Notes under the pieces: model-generated
Told to the model about the DNA's origin: nothing
Seen by the model: the letters and a program-made list of their open reading frames with translations, nothing else
The model's database searches: none
Part shown: in pieces, positions 28,641 through 37,853 of the stretch
Layout of the letters: each line of letters starts with the position of its first letter
Position numbering within the stretch: the first letter of the stretch is position 1
NCBI GenBank assembly: GCA_017546205.1
Contig: JAFYXJ010000025.1
Span: 1 to 59,198 of the forward strand
Reading direction: 5' to 3'
DNA from: Clostridia bacterium
GTDB taxonomy: Bacteria; Bacillota; Clostridia; Monoglobales; Monoglobaceae
DNA length: 59,198 nucleotides
Position numbers and translations under genes: made by a program

Positions 28641-30554
28641 TTAATTGACTTTGTATAGGGTTTCGGTACCAACCGTACATATTTTTTGAAGCATGGAGAA
28701 TGTTGCATCTGACGGTGAAAATTCATTTCGTTCATTTTCTCCCACGTAGACATAATCGATATTGTTTGCTTTACAGAAGTCGCGCATCTCCTGACCTGTT
28801 CCTGCGTATGCTTTTTTCATTGCCTCACTACGTTTAAAGTAGGGATCATCCAGACCATGGAAGTAAACATACAAAGAAGATCCAACATAGATGTTTCTAC
28901 CCGCGAGAGTTACTACCGGGTTGATGTGATAGGATCCGGTAAGGAATACGGCGTCTGAAGGAGTATTTTCTTTGATAAATTCTGCCATTGATAAATCGGC
29001 ATCGGAAAACGTCTGGTAGTCCGCACCGCTTTTGTATTCGCGTATAATAGTCAGGGTGCCGGAGAAGATTCCTGCAACCAGTACAATGACGGCGAGATAA
29101 GTTCTGCCTTTTATACCGTTTAATCTGTGCCAGAGGGCAACCAGCCAATCGCTGACTGCCATTACCAGTATCATGTAAGGAATAAAGAATAGCTTATTGT
29201 TGTCATATTCATTGGGCTGGAACAGAATCAGTTCCGCAATCAGAAAAATAAATCCGCAGGCAAGTAATAGTTTTTTTGTATCTTTATTTGCGTGCATAAC
29301 AGCAGGAACTGCAAACAGAGCAATAATTCCCCAGTTTTTCAAATAGAACCAAAAATAGCTATCTTTGTGATTCACCCAGTTGAAACCAAACCGCAGAAAA
29401 GCATCGTTGTTCATAGATTGACGGAATGTCCAGTAGAACAACTGAGGTGCCGCAAGAATAAGGACAATACCGCCGTATATCAACCAATGAATCAGGTAGG
29501 ATTTTTTATCTTTTTCTTTGCCCAGATAGGCAAAAAACAGAACAGCACTCAGCATGCCTAAGGCTAAGAATGTATGGGTGTGAATCATGGGCATACATCC
29601 TGCAAGAACGCCGAGAATCACAAAATTTTTGCGGTTTCCGGTACTCAAACCTTCTAATAAAAGCCATGCTGTGGGGAAGAACATGCACCATCCTGCCATG
29701 GTTGTTCTCTGGGGAATAATCATATCACAAATGGGATTGACCCAACGCAGATTATAATCAGGAAGATTGGTTGGTGTGTGGTAATAGTCTGTAAAAATAC
29801 TGGTGAATACCTTTGTATTTTCTTTGGTTCCGTTTAGGAAGTAGGGGAAACCGAATCCACTCCCAAAGAAGAACAGAACAACTGCAAGGATAGATGCAGA
29901 TTTCTTTTTGGTTAACCGGAACGCAAGGATATAAAATCCCATAACCAACAATGTTACAATTACATAGCTGGGAATCAATACAGCGACCCGAAGAGATGTA
30001 CCGAATAAATACAGGCTGGAGGACAACATATTGACAAAAAAAGGATAATTCAGTATGTAGCCGTCAAGAAAAGCATAGTTTGGGGGAAAAATCTTTTGCT
30101 CTGCAATGCTGGTTACAAAACCAAGATGCATGTGCAGGTCTCCAAACGTGCTTTGACCACTGGAAAAACCGCCGCCGGGAAAGGGTGCAAGAACGTGGTT
30201 GGTTATCATCAAAGAGGTCAATAAGACAACAGGGAAAATCACATACCCAAGAATTTTCATATCCATACCGCTGATGTTATCCCCTGATGCGGTCATGGAT
30301 ATTTTAAGATAACCTGTCCCTTTTACCTTTAACAGATATGCCAAAGGCAGAATGGCGAGGACAATCAAAAGACAGTGGCTGATTATGGTAAATCCAAACA
30401 GAAACGCTGGAATAACAATGCCAGCCATCAGTAGCACATTGCCGAAAATACCTCCCATCCATGCACGAAAATAGATATCCTTATCTCCAAAAAGACAACT
30501 GCTGTATGCATAGCCTAATAAAAGGAAAAGAATGTAAAGTAAAATACCAAACAT
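28641..30554 (-). CDS. Polytopic membrane protein, GT-C glycosyltransferase-like
   Basis: The 637-residue product has about 12-14 predicted membrane helices and a C-terminal soluble tail. The tail (residues about 555-637, with a VYVGSSLYVYFHG stretch, a DDPYFKRSEAMKKAY stretch and NNIDYVYVGENE) resembles the ends of GT-C-fold integral membrane transferases that use lipid-linked sugars. I cannot name a substrate. I chose ATG 30554, preceded by GGAGGG. It is a single gene, divergent from the SGNH hydrolase, and might build a surface glycan. Confidence 0.6.
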   Translation of the reverse strand: MFGILLYILFLLLGYAYSSCLFGDKDIYFRAWMGGIFGNVLLMAGIVIPAFLFGFTIISHCLLIVLAILPLAYLLKVKGTGYLKISMTASGDNISGMDMKILGYVIFPVVLLTSLMITNHVLAPFPGGGFSSGQSTFGDLHMHLGFVTSIAEQKIFPPNYAFLDGYILNYPFFVNMLSSSLYLFGTSLRVAVLIPSYVIVTLLVMGFYILAFRLTKKKSASILAVVLFFFGSGFGFPYFLNGTKENTKVFTSIFTDYYHTPTNLPDYNLRWVNPICDMIIPQRTTMAGWCMFFPTAWLLLEGLSTGNRKNFVILGVLAGCMPMIHTHTFLALGMLSAVLFFAYLGKEKDKKSYLIHWLIYGGIVLILAAPQLFYWTFRQSMNNDAFLRFGFNWVNHKDSYFWFYLKNWGIIALFAVPAVMHANKDTKKLLLACGFIFLIAELILFQPNEYDNNKLFFIPYMILVMAVSDWLVALWHRLNGIKGRTYLAVIVLVAGIFSGTLTIIREYKSGADYQTFSDADLSMAEFIKENTPSDAVFLTGSYHINPVVTLAGRNIYVGSSLYVYFHGLDDPYFKRSEAMKKAYAGTGQEMRDFCKANNIDYVYVGENERNEFSPSDATFSMLQKICTVGTETLYKVN

Positions 30555-30586
30555 AAAGAACCCTCCGTTCAAAAAAGTCAAAGAAT

Positions 30587-30615
30587 ATTATAGCGGATTA
30601 TTTGTATAATGTCAA
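30587..30615 (-). promoter_or_regulatory. Sigma-A promoter of the membrane-protein gene
   Basis: On the minus strand, TTGACA (30610-30615) and consensus TATAAT (30587-30592) have a 17-base spacer. Confidence 0.85.
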
Positions 30616-30624
30616 TGTTGGGTC

Positions 30625-30653
30625 TTGTATTTTGTTGTGATATGCGTTATAAT
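30625..30653 (+). promoter_or_regulatory. Sigma-A promoter of the SGNH hydrolase gene
   Basis: TTGTAT (30625-30630) and consensus TATAAT (30648-30653) have a 17-base spacer, 8 bases before the AAAGGAGG ribosome site. Confidence 0.75.
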
Positions 30654-30675
30654 AGGGCAAACAAAGGAGGAAGAA

Positions 30676-31347
30676 ATGATGAAATTAGATGGATTGAAAA
30701 TTAATTTCTTAGGCGACAGTATTACTGAAGGTTGCGGAACAAGCGGAAACGATGCAATCTATCATGCTGTTTTGAAACGAGAAGCAAATCTAAAAGAAGC
30801 CAGAAACTACGGTATTGGCGGTACGAGATTTGCCATTCAAAAAGGAACGCCGGAGCGTCCCAAAGATGACTATGTAGATGTTAATTCTTTTTGTGAACGG
30901 TTTGACCAAATGGATGATGATGCAGATGTGATTGTTGTTTTCGGCGGAACCAATGACTATGGTCACGGTGATGCAAGCATTGGCGGTTTTCTTGACAATA
31001 CACCGGATACATTTTATGGTGCGTGCCATTGTCTGTTCAGCGGATTGATTAAAAAATATATGGGCAAGCCTATTATCGTTATGACACCTCTTCATCGGTT
31101 GAGGGAAACGATAAACACCGGTGATGCAAAAACAACCGGTTATGGTACATTAAAAGAATATGTGGATATTATTCGTGAAATGGCGGAATATTACTCACTT
31201 CCTGTTCTGGATTTGTTTGCAACCAGCGGTCTTCAACCCGCAATTAAGGAAATTCAGGAGGCATACATGCCTGACGGACTTCATCCCAACGATGCAGGAC
31301 ATGTGATTATCGCCCAGAAGTTAAAAACCTTCTTAGAAGCATTATAA
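30676..31347 (+). CDS. SGNH/GDSL hydrolase
   Basis: The 223-residue product has block I GDSITEGCG with the nucleophile Ser, block II with the oxyanion Gly (GIGGTRF), block III GGTNDYGHG with Asn, and block V DGLHPNDAGH with catalytic Asp and His. There is no signal peptide, so it acts inside the cell. Such enzymes remove acyl groups from carbohydrates, among other esters. It lies next to two AraC regulators and the glycan-degradation locus, so a carbohydrate esterase role is plausible. The start is ATG 30676 (a second ATG follows at once). Confidence 0.85.
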   Translation: MMKLDGLKINFLGDSITEGCGTSGNDAIYHAVLKREANLKEARNYGIGGTRFAIQKGTPERPKDDYVDVNSFCERFDQMDDDADVIVVFGGTNDYGHGDASIGGFLDNTPDTFYGACHCLFSGLIKKYMGKPIIVMTPLHRLRETINTGDAKTTGYGTLKEYVDIIREMAEYYSLPVLDLFATSGLQPAIKEIQEAYMPDGLHPNDAGHVIIAQKLKTFLEAL

Positions 31348-31388
31348 AATAATCGGCATAAGCAAACGCTTATGCCGATTATTTTTTT
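31348..31388. terminator. Bidirectional terminator between the SGNH gene and an AraC gene
   Basis: A 16-bp perfect stem (31348-31363 with 31368-31383) is followed by T7. It overlaps the stop codon of the convergent AraC-family gene. Confidence 0.9.
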
Positions 31389-32218
31389 GCCTTCATTTCT
31401 CGTGCATATTTTCCGGGTGACACTCCAAATTCTTTTTTGAATGCTTGTGTGAAGTAGGAAATGTTTTCAAACCCGCACTGATCAGCCGCTTCATTAATAG
31501 AAAAGCCGTTTTTTAATATTCCACCTGCTAAATGCAAGCGGGTAGAATTGACATACTGTATATAACTGATTCCCGTCATTTTTTTGAATTTTTTGCAAAA
31601 ATAATATTTGGTGTAACCAAATTCCTTTGCTATTTCGTCCAAATTAATTTTTTTGGAAATGTTTTGTCTGGTCCAGGTAATAATTGCAAGAAATTCTTCA
31701 TTGTTGCGAAGTGCAGAAGCGGTATCGGTACGGATCGCATGAATATGTTTCTGTATCAATTGAAACAGTTTCATAAAAACAATGAGAAAATCGCTGATAG
31801 AATCGGAATCCCAGATAGAACGGAACAATTCTTCTGTTTCATCAACCTCCGGAATCATAACAGGGAGGTCAAGAAAACTAAGATTATGAAGTGCCAGAAA
31901 GGATTCTATATCAAAGGTAGGTTTTAATCGCTTGACAGAAATATTCACCGCAGTAAAACTCCCTTGATATGCCTGATAGGAAAAAGAGTGAATCACACCA
32001 GGCGGGACGATGAAGACTGCATCCTCTCCATTAATATGATAATGTTTTCCGCCTATGTATGCATCGCAGACGGCATTATGCAAAATGGTAAGCTCAAGCG
32101 TGTCACCGTAATGCAAAGGGGCAGAATCCTGCGGTGCAATGAACGGATTTTCCCAGATTCTCCATGGTTTTCCGCTAGGAAAAGTTCGTGTTTCAGAGGA
32201 AGGAACAATTTTATGCAT
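31379..32218 (-). CDS. AraC-family regulator with cupin sensor domain (1)
   Basis: The 279-residue product has an N-terminal cupin-type sensor domain (about 20-110, with GGKHYHINGEDAVFIVPPG) and two C-terminal helix-turn-helix motifs (NLDEIAKEFGYTKYYFCKKF and SINEAADQCGFENISYFTQ). This type usually responds to a sugar. GGAGAG precedes the ATG. It is one of two divergent or tandem AraC genes placed just before the surface glycan locus, and is a candidate controller of it. Confidence 0.9.
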   Translation of the reverse strand: MHKIVPSSETRTFPSGKPWRIWENPFIAPQDSAPLHYGDTLELTILHNAVCDAYIGGKHYHINGEDAVFIVPPGVIHSFSYQAYQGSFTAVNISVKRLKPTFDIESFLALHNLSFLDLPVMIPEVDETEELFRSIWDSDSISDFLIVFMKLFQLIQKHIHAIRTDTASALRNNEEFLAIITWTRQNISKKINLDEIAKEFGYTKYYFCKKFKKMTGISYIQYVNSTRLHLAGGILKNGFSINEAADQCGFENISYFTQAFKKEFGVSPGKYAREMKAKK

Positions 32219-32253
32219 AGGTATCTCTCCTACAAGATTTTAATTATGTAAAT

Positions 32254-32282
32254 ACTATAACATGACGTTTTTTTGTATGCAA
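32254..32282 (-). promoter_or_regulatory. Promoter of AraC gene 1
   Basis: On the minus strand, TTGCAT (32277-32282) and TATAGT (32254-32259) are 17 bases apart. Confidence 0.6.
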
Positions 32283-32366
32283 GAAGAAAGTATAAAAAGG
32301 ACAATATTACTAAAGTTTTGAACAACATAGTGATGGAAACTGCAGTACGGGATTGATACAATGTAA

Positions 32367-33167
32367 CTATAGTGGGGTATGTTCTTTCGATGCTTCCCGA
32401 TATTTCTTGGGAGACATGCCATACCGTGCGGTAAAACGGCGGATAAAATTTTCATAATTGGAGAACCCGCTGTCGAATCCAATTTGCTGCACCGTTCTGT
32501 CAGAATGATATAAAAGCAATTGGGCGTGGTTAAAGCGAAGGGAATCCAGATATTCCTGAAAAGACATACCAACTTCTTCTTTCAGTAAAGCGGAAAAGTA
32601 AGAGGGGGTAAGTCCTGCGTGGGATGCCGCATCCTCTCTGGAAATATTGCGTTTAAAGTTTGCGGTGATATAAAGCATGGCTTGCTTGATAGGAGAAAAG
32701 TCGTTGGAGGAACAACTTTCCTGTGTGTAGGCTTTTCCGATTTTTGCAATTAATGTGTTTAAAAGCAGGGTGGCATAGGTGGTGTCTTTTTTATGTGTGA
32801 CCAATTCCTTTAGATTTGCTTCCACAAAATCTTTATCTTCGCCGTTTAAAGTCATCCAAACAGATGAATTTGCAAAATCAAATTGTGAGAGCAAGGTGCC
32901 GTCGCATAAGGTATCAGAAAAAGAAATAGTAGTAAGCTCCGCATCATTAGAGAGAAAGGCGTGTGCCGTTACGGGAGAGACCAAGCATATTTTTCCGGGA
33001 GTAATTTCATGTTCTTTTCCATCGACAAGATAAGTTCCGCTTCCGGAAGATACATATTCAATCTCAAAAAAATCGTGAAAATGGATGGAATCGTTGGCTG
33101 TAGGGAGTTTCTTTACACAACAATCCAGAAAGTCATTATCAAAATATGTTCGTTTTAAAAAACGCAT
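32367..33167 (-). CDS. AraC-family regulator with cupin sensor domain (2)
   Basis: The 266-residue product has a cupin-like sensor (about 25-90, with HFHDFFEIEYVSSGSGTYLVDG) and a two-HTH AraC domain at the C-terminus (SREDAASHAGLTPSYFSALL and TVQQIGFDSGFSNYENFIRR). It is divergent from the SLH-led operon starting at 33433, which makes it the most likely direct regulator of that operon. AGGTG is the ribosome site. Confidence 0.9.
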   Translation of the reverse strand: MRFLKRTYFDNDFLDCCVKKLPTANDSIHFHDFFEIEYVSSGSGTYLVDGKEHEITPGKICLVSPVTAHAFLSNDAELTTISFSDTLCDGTLLSQFDFANSSVWMTLNGEDKDFVEANLKELVTHKKDTTYATLLLNTLIAKIGKAYTQESCSSNDFSPIKQAMLYITANFKRNISREDAASHAGLTPSYFSALLKEEVGMSFQEYLDSLRFNHAQLLLYHSDRTVQQIGFDSGFSNYENFIRRFTARYGMSPKKYREASKEHTPL

Positions 33168-33208
33168 AACAAAATTTCACCTTTCATATTAGAGTCTGAA
33201 TTACCATT

Positions 33209-33237
33209 AATATACAATGGATTTGCTAAAAAGTCAA
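33209..33237 (-). promoter_or_regulatory. Promoter of AraC gene 2
   Basis: On the minus strand, TTGACT (33232-33237) and TATATT (33209-33214) have a 17-base spacer. Confidence 0.7.
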
Positions 33238-33268
33238 TAACCTTTTCTAAAGTGGCATTCATTGACAG

Positions 33269-33297
33269 TTGACGAAAAAACTCCTGAATATTACAAT
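33269..33297 (+). promoter_or_regulatory. Promoter of the surface glycan operon
   Basis: TTGACG (33269-33274) and TACAAT (33292-33297) are 17 bases apart. It would start transcription about 130 bases before the first SLH gene, in the gap divergent from AraC gene 2. Confidence 0.65.
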
Positions 33298-33320
33298 GTT
33301 TGTAGGATAAAATTTAGCAT

Positions 33321-33358
33321 GGGTTAGTTTTTATGTGCACAATGCACATAAAAAACCC
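33321..33358 (+). other. Stem-loop in the leader of the surface glycan operon
   Basis: GGGTT-AG-TTTTTATGTGCA pairs with TGCACATAAAAA-ACCC around a 3-base loop. It is about 20 bases after the predicted transcription start. Only TATTTTATT follows it, so termination would be weak. It may be an attenuator or protect the mRNA 5' end. Confidence 0.5.
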
Positions 33359-33432
33359 GCTATTTTATTAATACTATCTAAAAGTAAAAAAATCAATGAA
33401 GATACAATCATACAAAAAGGAAGGATGAGACC

Positions 33433-35157
33433 ATGAGAAGAGTATTTGCTTCATTGCTGGCGGCGGCCATGGCGGTATCTGTGCACGGCTTTGCTACGGA
33501 TGCTGCAACCACAGTTGACATCACGGATGTTTCTATTCAGAACGGACTGATCTCGGTTGAAGCTGTAAATCACGGCGACCCTACCAGATTGACCTTGACG
33601 GTAACAAAAACTTCACCGGCTGGTCTGGGAGCAAGAGAAAAACTTGCTGCAGTTCTGCAGGAAGATGCAGAAAAGGAAGAGATAGTAACCTACCGGTTTA
33701 TCATTCCCGATACCAATGAGTTTGATATTCCCGGTACCGGAACCTACCAAATCCGTGTTACCAATACTCAAAAAGAGGGAGACAGTCAGGAACTTAAGTA
33801 TGCAGACAGTGTCACTGTTACAAACTTTGTGAATGACTTAAAATCAGCGGATAGTTCTGTTTCCGATGATTCACTTGCATGGGATACCTTGGATGATGTT
33901 GTTAAGAATTCTGTTTATGAAGGCGTGTATTTTACCATTGGTATGGATTATGATTTGTATGTATCCAAAAGCGAGACAATACAAAAAGATACCTTAAATG
34001 TATTACATAAGGACGGAGTCCAGACACTTACCAAGGAAACCCTTCCAAAAGCATTTCTGTCAGCTTTTGGTGTTGCATCTTTTAACAATGGAGATAAAGC
34101 AGAGGGCGTGCAGATTCTTGCCCCCACCTATGATGGAAATGCAGTGGATGCAACGATGACAGAATCTGCAATCAGAATCATGGATGCCAAGTATGACAGC
34201 GGTTTGGCGTTTGCAACCGGATTCAATCAGGCATACGGCATTGCAACAATCAATGCGGCGAATATCAATAGTATGGCGGATGTCCTCACCAAATTCCAAA
34301 CTGCGACTGGTCTATGCAGCACAAATATCAGCAATATCCTTGGTTTACTGGAAACCTACCGGTACAAAGCATTTGAATATATGCTGACATCCATTTATAC
34401 TAACCCCGTAAAGAACGAAACAGAACTGGATGCACTTCTGCTGGCAGCATACAATTACGCATTGAGCAATCCTCAGGGAGGAGGTTCCACCGGTGGCGGT
34501 GGAGGCGGCGGTGGAGGAAGCTTCGGCAACAGTACGGCTCCCACACAAGGCTCGGTATCTTCGCCCGTCGGCTCCGGTATCAATGACCAGAAATATCAAC
34601 CTACCAATATTGGCTTTACAGATTTGATGTCCAATCATTGGGCGGCAGAGAGTATCCTCTGGCTGAAAGAGAACGGGATTGTAAACGGAACTGAAACCGG
34701 TGCGTTTGAACCGGAAAGAACCGTTACCCGTGAAGAATTCATTAAGATGGTAATTTTGGCTATGGGCTTTGAACTTGCTGACAAGGCAATTGACTTTACA
34801 GATGCAGAAAGCGGTGCTTGGTATCAGAATTACATTGCAACTGCAGTAGAAAATGGCATTGTCAACGGTGTTGGCGAGAATCGGTTCGGCATCGGACAGA
34901 ATATCACCCGTCAGGACATGACGGTTATGATTGAACGCGCGATGCAGGTATCCGGAAAGACATTGACGCAAGGAAATGTATACAATGGTTTTGCAGATGA
35001 CAGCCGAATTGCTGATTACGCAAAAGGCGCAGTTAAAGCGTTGTATGAATCCGGAATCATTCATGGTAAAGATAATAATTGCTTTGAACCTGCAGGACAT
35101 GCGACTCGTGCAGAGGCGGCAAAAATTATTTACGAGGCTTGCAAAGGAGGAAAATAA
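33433..35157 (+). CDS. SLH-domain surface protein with Gly-rich linker
   Basis: The 574-residue product has a signal peptide (MRRVFASLLAAAMAVSVHG), a beta-rich Ig-like region (about 25-125), a helical region (about 140-345), a Gly-rich linker (350-365) and three C-terminal SLH domains (about 390-440, 450-505, 510-570). The SLH units show FTDLMSNHWAAESILWLKENGI and FTDAESGAWYQNYIATAVENGI. SLH domains bind pyruvylated wall polymers, so the protein is wall-attached. It leads the surface operon, with AAAGGAAGG before the ATG. The binding role of the N-terminal part is unknown. Confidence 0.88.
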   Translation: MRRVFASLLAAAMAVSVHGFATDAATTVDITDVSIQNGLISVEAVNHGDPTRLTLTVTKTSPAGLGAREKLAAVLQEDAEKEEIVTYRFIIPDTNEFDIPGTGTYQIRVTNTQKEGDSQELKYADSVTVTNFVNDLKSADSSVSDDSLAWDTLDDVVKNSVYEGVYFTIGMDYDLYVSKSETIQKDTLNVLHKDGVQTLTKETLPKAFLSAFGVASFNNGDKAEGVQILAPTYDGNAVDATMTESAIRIMDAKYDSGLAFATGFNQAYGIATINAANINSMADVLTKFQTATGLCSTNISNILGLLETYRYKAFEYMLTSIYTNPVKNETELDALLLAAYNYALSNPQGGGSTGGGGGGGGGSFGNSTAPTQGSVSSPVGSGINDQKYQPTNIGFTDLMSNHWAAESILWLKENGIVNGTETGAFEPERTVTREEFIKMVILAMGFELADKAIDFTDAESGAWYQNYIATAVENGIVNGVGENRFGIGQNITRQDMTVMIERAMQVSGKTLTQGNVYNGFADDSRIADYAKGAVKALYESGIIHGKDNNCFEPAGHATRAEAAKIIYEACKGGK

Positions 35158-35160
35158 CCG

Positions 35161-37806
35161 ATGAAGAGACTTTTCAGTTGTATTTTAATTCTGGCATTCA
35201 CAGTGTCTTTGTGCGGGATTTCCGGTTCTGCAATCAACTATTCGGATGATATAGAAACCAAGTATGATATTCTTCACGCACTTGGCGTCATGAATCATCG
35301 AAAGCTGGATGGCGATTATGTGTTTGTAGATGTCAGCAAAGCGTCATTTATCAATACGGTTTGTAACATGCTGGGCGATTATCAGTTTTCCAACGAATAT
35401 AACGAAGAAGCAATTCAGGTTGCAGAAAATGCCGGTCTGATTCACTCCGGTCAGACAGATTTGATCAAACCCCTGAATTATGAAGAGGCGGTTACCATTC
35501 TGGTTCGTCTCCTTGGATTTGGAATTCACGCAGAGGCAGGTGGCGGATGGCCTATGGGGTACATCTCCGTTGCCAACAAACTCGGGCTTTCCGAGGGTGT
35601 GACTGCAAGCGTCGGTCAGCAAATGCGGGAACACGATATCATCTGTCTTTTGTACAATGCCATCAACTGCGGGTATGCAGAGGAAATCTCGTTTTCCGAA
35701 GAGGGTATTACATACGGCGGTGCTTCCAATAAGACATTTTTCTATGAATTCCGCAACATCTACCGCATTGACGGTGTGGTAGAGGGAACGGAACTTTCAG
35801 GAATCCGTTCTGATAAATCTGTTCCCAAAGGGGAAGTTATGATTGACGGCTACTGCTACAAAACCGATACCGATTTTACCGAATATCTGGGAATGAAAGT
35901 CGAAGGCTATGTCAAGGAAGATAAAAACGGACTGGATACATTACTTTGTCTTGCACCTTACAGCACCAACGATATGATGGAACTTTCCGCAGAAGAGATT
36001 GATTCTGTTTCTTCGGACTATAAGACGTTGTTTTATTACAAGAACGACAATGAGAGGGAAGTAAGAATCTCTCCCATTGCATCGGTTCTCTACAACGGAC
36101 AGCCGTTGAAGAATTACACCAAAGATAAATTTGAAATCCGTGACGGGTGGATTCGCTTGATTGAGAATACCAATGACAATCTTTATGATGTGGTATTCAT
36201 CACCGATTATAAGACAGTAATTGTCAATCATGTTTCTGTTTCCAATCAAACGATTGAAAATATCTACTCTCATGCCGGTGCGTTGACTACGCTGGATATG
36301 GAGCCTGAAACAGATGACTACATCAAGATTTTTGATGCAAACGGTGAGGAACTTGCCCTCAGCAAAATTACAAAGGGTGATGTGCTGAAAGTTGCGCAAT
36401 CCACTGTGGACGGAAGAAGAGTGATCAAGGCGTATCGATCTGCCGACAAAGTTTCCGGCACGGTAACAGGTAAATATGAAAAAGAAGATATTGTCATTGC
36501 AGTTGACGGCAACAATTATGTTCTTTCTGAGAGCTTTGAAATGGCGCTCGCTTATGGCGACGCAAATGCAAAAGCCGATGTGAAAGCAGTCAATCCTATG
36601 CCCGGTGTAAGTTATACCTTCTATCTGGATATGGATGGCGAAATTGCATTTGCAGAAGAAATGCCCGGTGCAACTCAGTACGGTCTTGTTATGGCGGTGG
36701 GGAAGAAGGATAGTTCCTTTGCTGTCCGCGGCTATATCAAACTGATGAATACTGAGGGATTATGGGTAGAACTTCCTGTGGCAGAGAAAATCACCATGGG
36801 CTATGCCGATGGCACTGAGGGAAAAGTCAAGGTGACACAAACGGTGCTTGACAGCATTCCCAGAGCATTAAACGGCGATATCAGTTTGATTGAGTATACG
36901 GTCAACGGAAACGGAGAAATTAATAAAATTGTTCTCCCGGTTTCCTATGACGCCAAGACCGGAAATAACGGACGATTCAATATCTTTGACAATTACAAGA
37001 ATACGAAACAGGACTATCGTACCAATCATTCCTTTGAGTCGGAGATTTATTTGACCGCACCGATTGTATGGACCGTTCGGGATGATATGTACGAGGAAGA
37101 ATCCTACGCTGTTATTTCCAAAGCGGAAATACAAACCAACTCCCTGTATCGATATGTTGCGTACAATGTGGATGAAATGGGTGTTGCAAAACATGTAGTT
37201 CTCCTTATGGATGCTGAAAAGAATAAGGAATCGGTAGAACGTGCCAGCCTCTTTGTGGTAGAGTCCGCAGGAGAACAGTTTGATTCCAAAGGGGAAGTTG
37301 TTGGATGTATCTCCGGTATGATGGGTAAGTATGAAAATCTTACCTACAACTGCGACGATACCGTTGACTTTACCGATGATGATGCCAACACGACAACATC
37401 TCTGCATGATTTGAAAAAAGGCGATGTCATTTCTGTCACATCGGATTCCAATGGTAATATCTTGTCTGCAAAGCGGTACTGCTCCGTAAACGGCAATGCA
37501 ATGCAGATTCATAGCGCACCAACTGTCGGAAATGCCGATAAGGAAACCTATCGTCTGGAAATGATGGTCTATGGTACAGTATTGAAGAGTGATATCGACA
37601 ATACCCTGGTCAAGATTGATATTGACGGCGATAGCGGTGATGCATACAGAATTGTACGTATGGCATCGGATGCAGCGGTTATTATCTATGACAGGGATAC
37701 CGATAAACTTCGTATGGGTAGTATTTATGACATCGAAAAGGGCGCGCAGATTATGACGAAAATTAATCAGTCCAACGCAGTTACTGCATTGGTTATATAT
37801 CAATAA
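35161..37806 (+). CDS. Large secreted protein with degenerate SLH repeats
   Basis: The 881-residue product has a signal peptide and an N-terminal region (about 25-190) that reads as three diverged SLH units (YDILHALGVMNH..., AIQVAENAGLI..., ISVANKLGLSEG...). The remaining 690 residues are beta-rich, with several short segments of the type GDVLKVAQSTVDGRRVIKA and KKGDVISVTSDSNGNILSA that suggest repeated small beta domains. I do not recognise them. It begins 3 bases after the preceding SLH gene, with AAAGGAGG as ribosome site, so the two are coupled and may form one wall layer complex. Confidence 0.75.
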   Translation: MKRLFSCILILAFTVSLCGISGSAINYSDDIETKYDILHALGVMNHRKLDGDYVFVDVSKASFINTVCNMLGDYQFSNEYNEEAIQVAENAGLIHSGQTDLIKPLNYEEAVTILVRLLGFGIHAEAGGGWPMGYISVANKLGLSEGVTASVGQQMREHDIICLLYNAINCGYAEEISFSEEGITYGGASNKTFFYEFRNIYRIDGVVEGTELSGIRSDKSVPKGEVMIDGYCYKTDTDFTEYLGMKVEGYVKEDKNGLDTLLCLAPYSTNDMMELSAEEIDSVSSDYKTLFYYKNDNEREVRISPIASVLYNGQPLKNYTKDKFEIRDGWIRLIENTNDNLYDVVFITDYKTVIVNHVSVSNQTIENIYSHAGALTTLDMEPETDDYIKIFDANGEELALSKITKGDVLKVAQSTVDGRRVIKAYRSADKVSGTVTGKYEKEDIVIAVDGNNYVLSESFEMALAYGDANAKADVKAVNPMPGVSYTFYLDMDGEIAFAEEMPGATQYGLVMAVGKKDSSFAVRGYIKLMNTEGLWVELPVAEKITMGYADGTEGKVKVTQTVLDSIPRALNGDISLIEYTVNGNGEINKIVLPVSYDAKTGNNGRFNIFDNYKNTKQDYRTNHSFESEIYLTAPIVWTVRDDMYEEESYAVISKAEIQTNSLYRYVAYNVDEMGVAKHVVLLMDAEKNKESVERASLFVVESAGEQFDSKGEVVGCISGMMGKYENLTYNCDDTVDFTDDDANTTTSLHDLKKGDVISVTSDSNGNILSAKRYCSVNGNAMQIHSAPTVGNADKETYRLEMMVYGTVLKSDIDNTLVKIDIDGDSGDAYRIVRMASDAAVIIYDRDTDKLRMGSIYDIEKGAQIMTKINQSNAVTALVIYQ

Positions 37807-37853
37807 ATTCAGTCAATAATAAAAAATTTATTTATAAAAAGGAGACTTTATTT

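Noticed and set aside
28550..28753. 67-residue minus-strand ORF at the end of the membrane-protein gene
   Set aside because: Most of it overlaps a real gene in another frame, it has no ribosome site, and its tail lies in the inverted-repeat segment.
34480..34530. GGT/GGC-rich run as a tandem repeat array or CRISPR remnant
   Set aside because: It codes the Gly-rich linker of the SLH protein and has no spacer structure.
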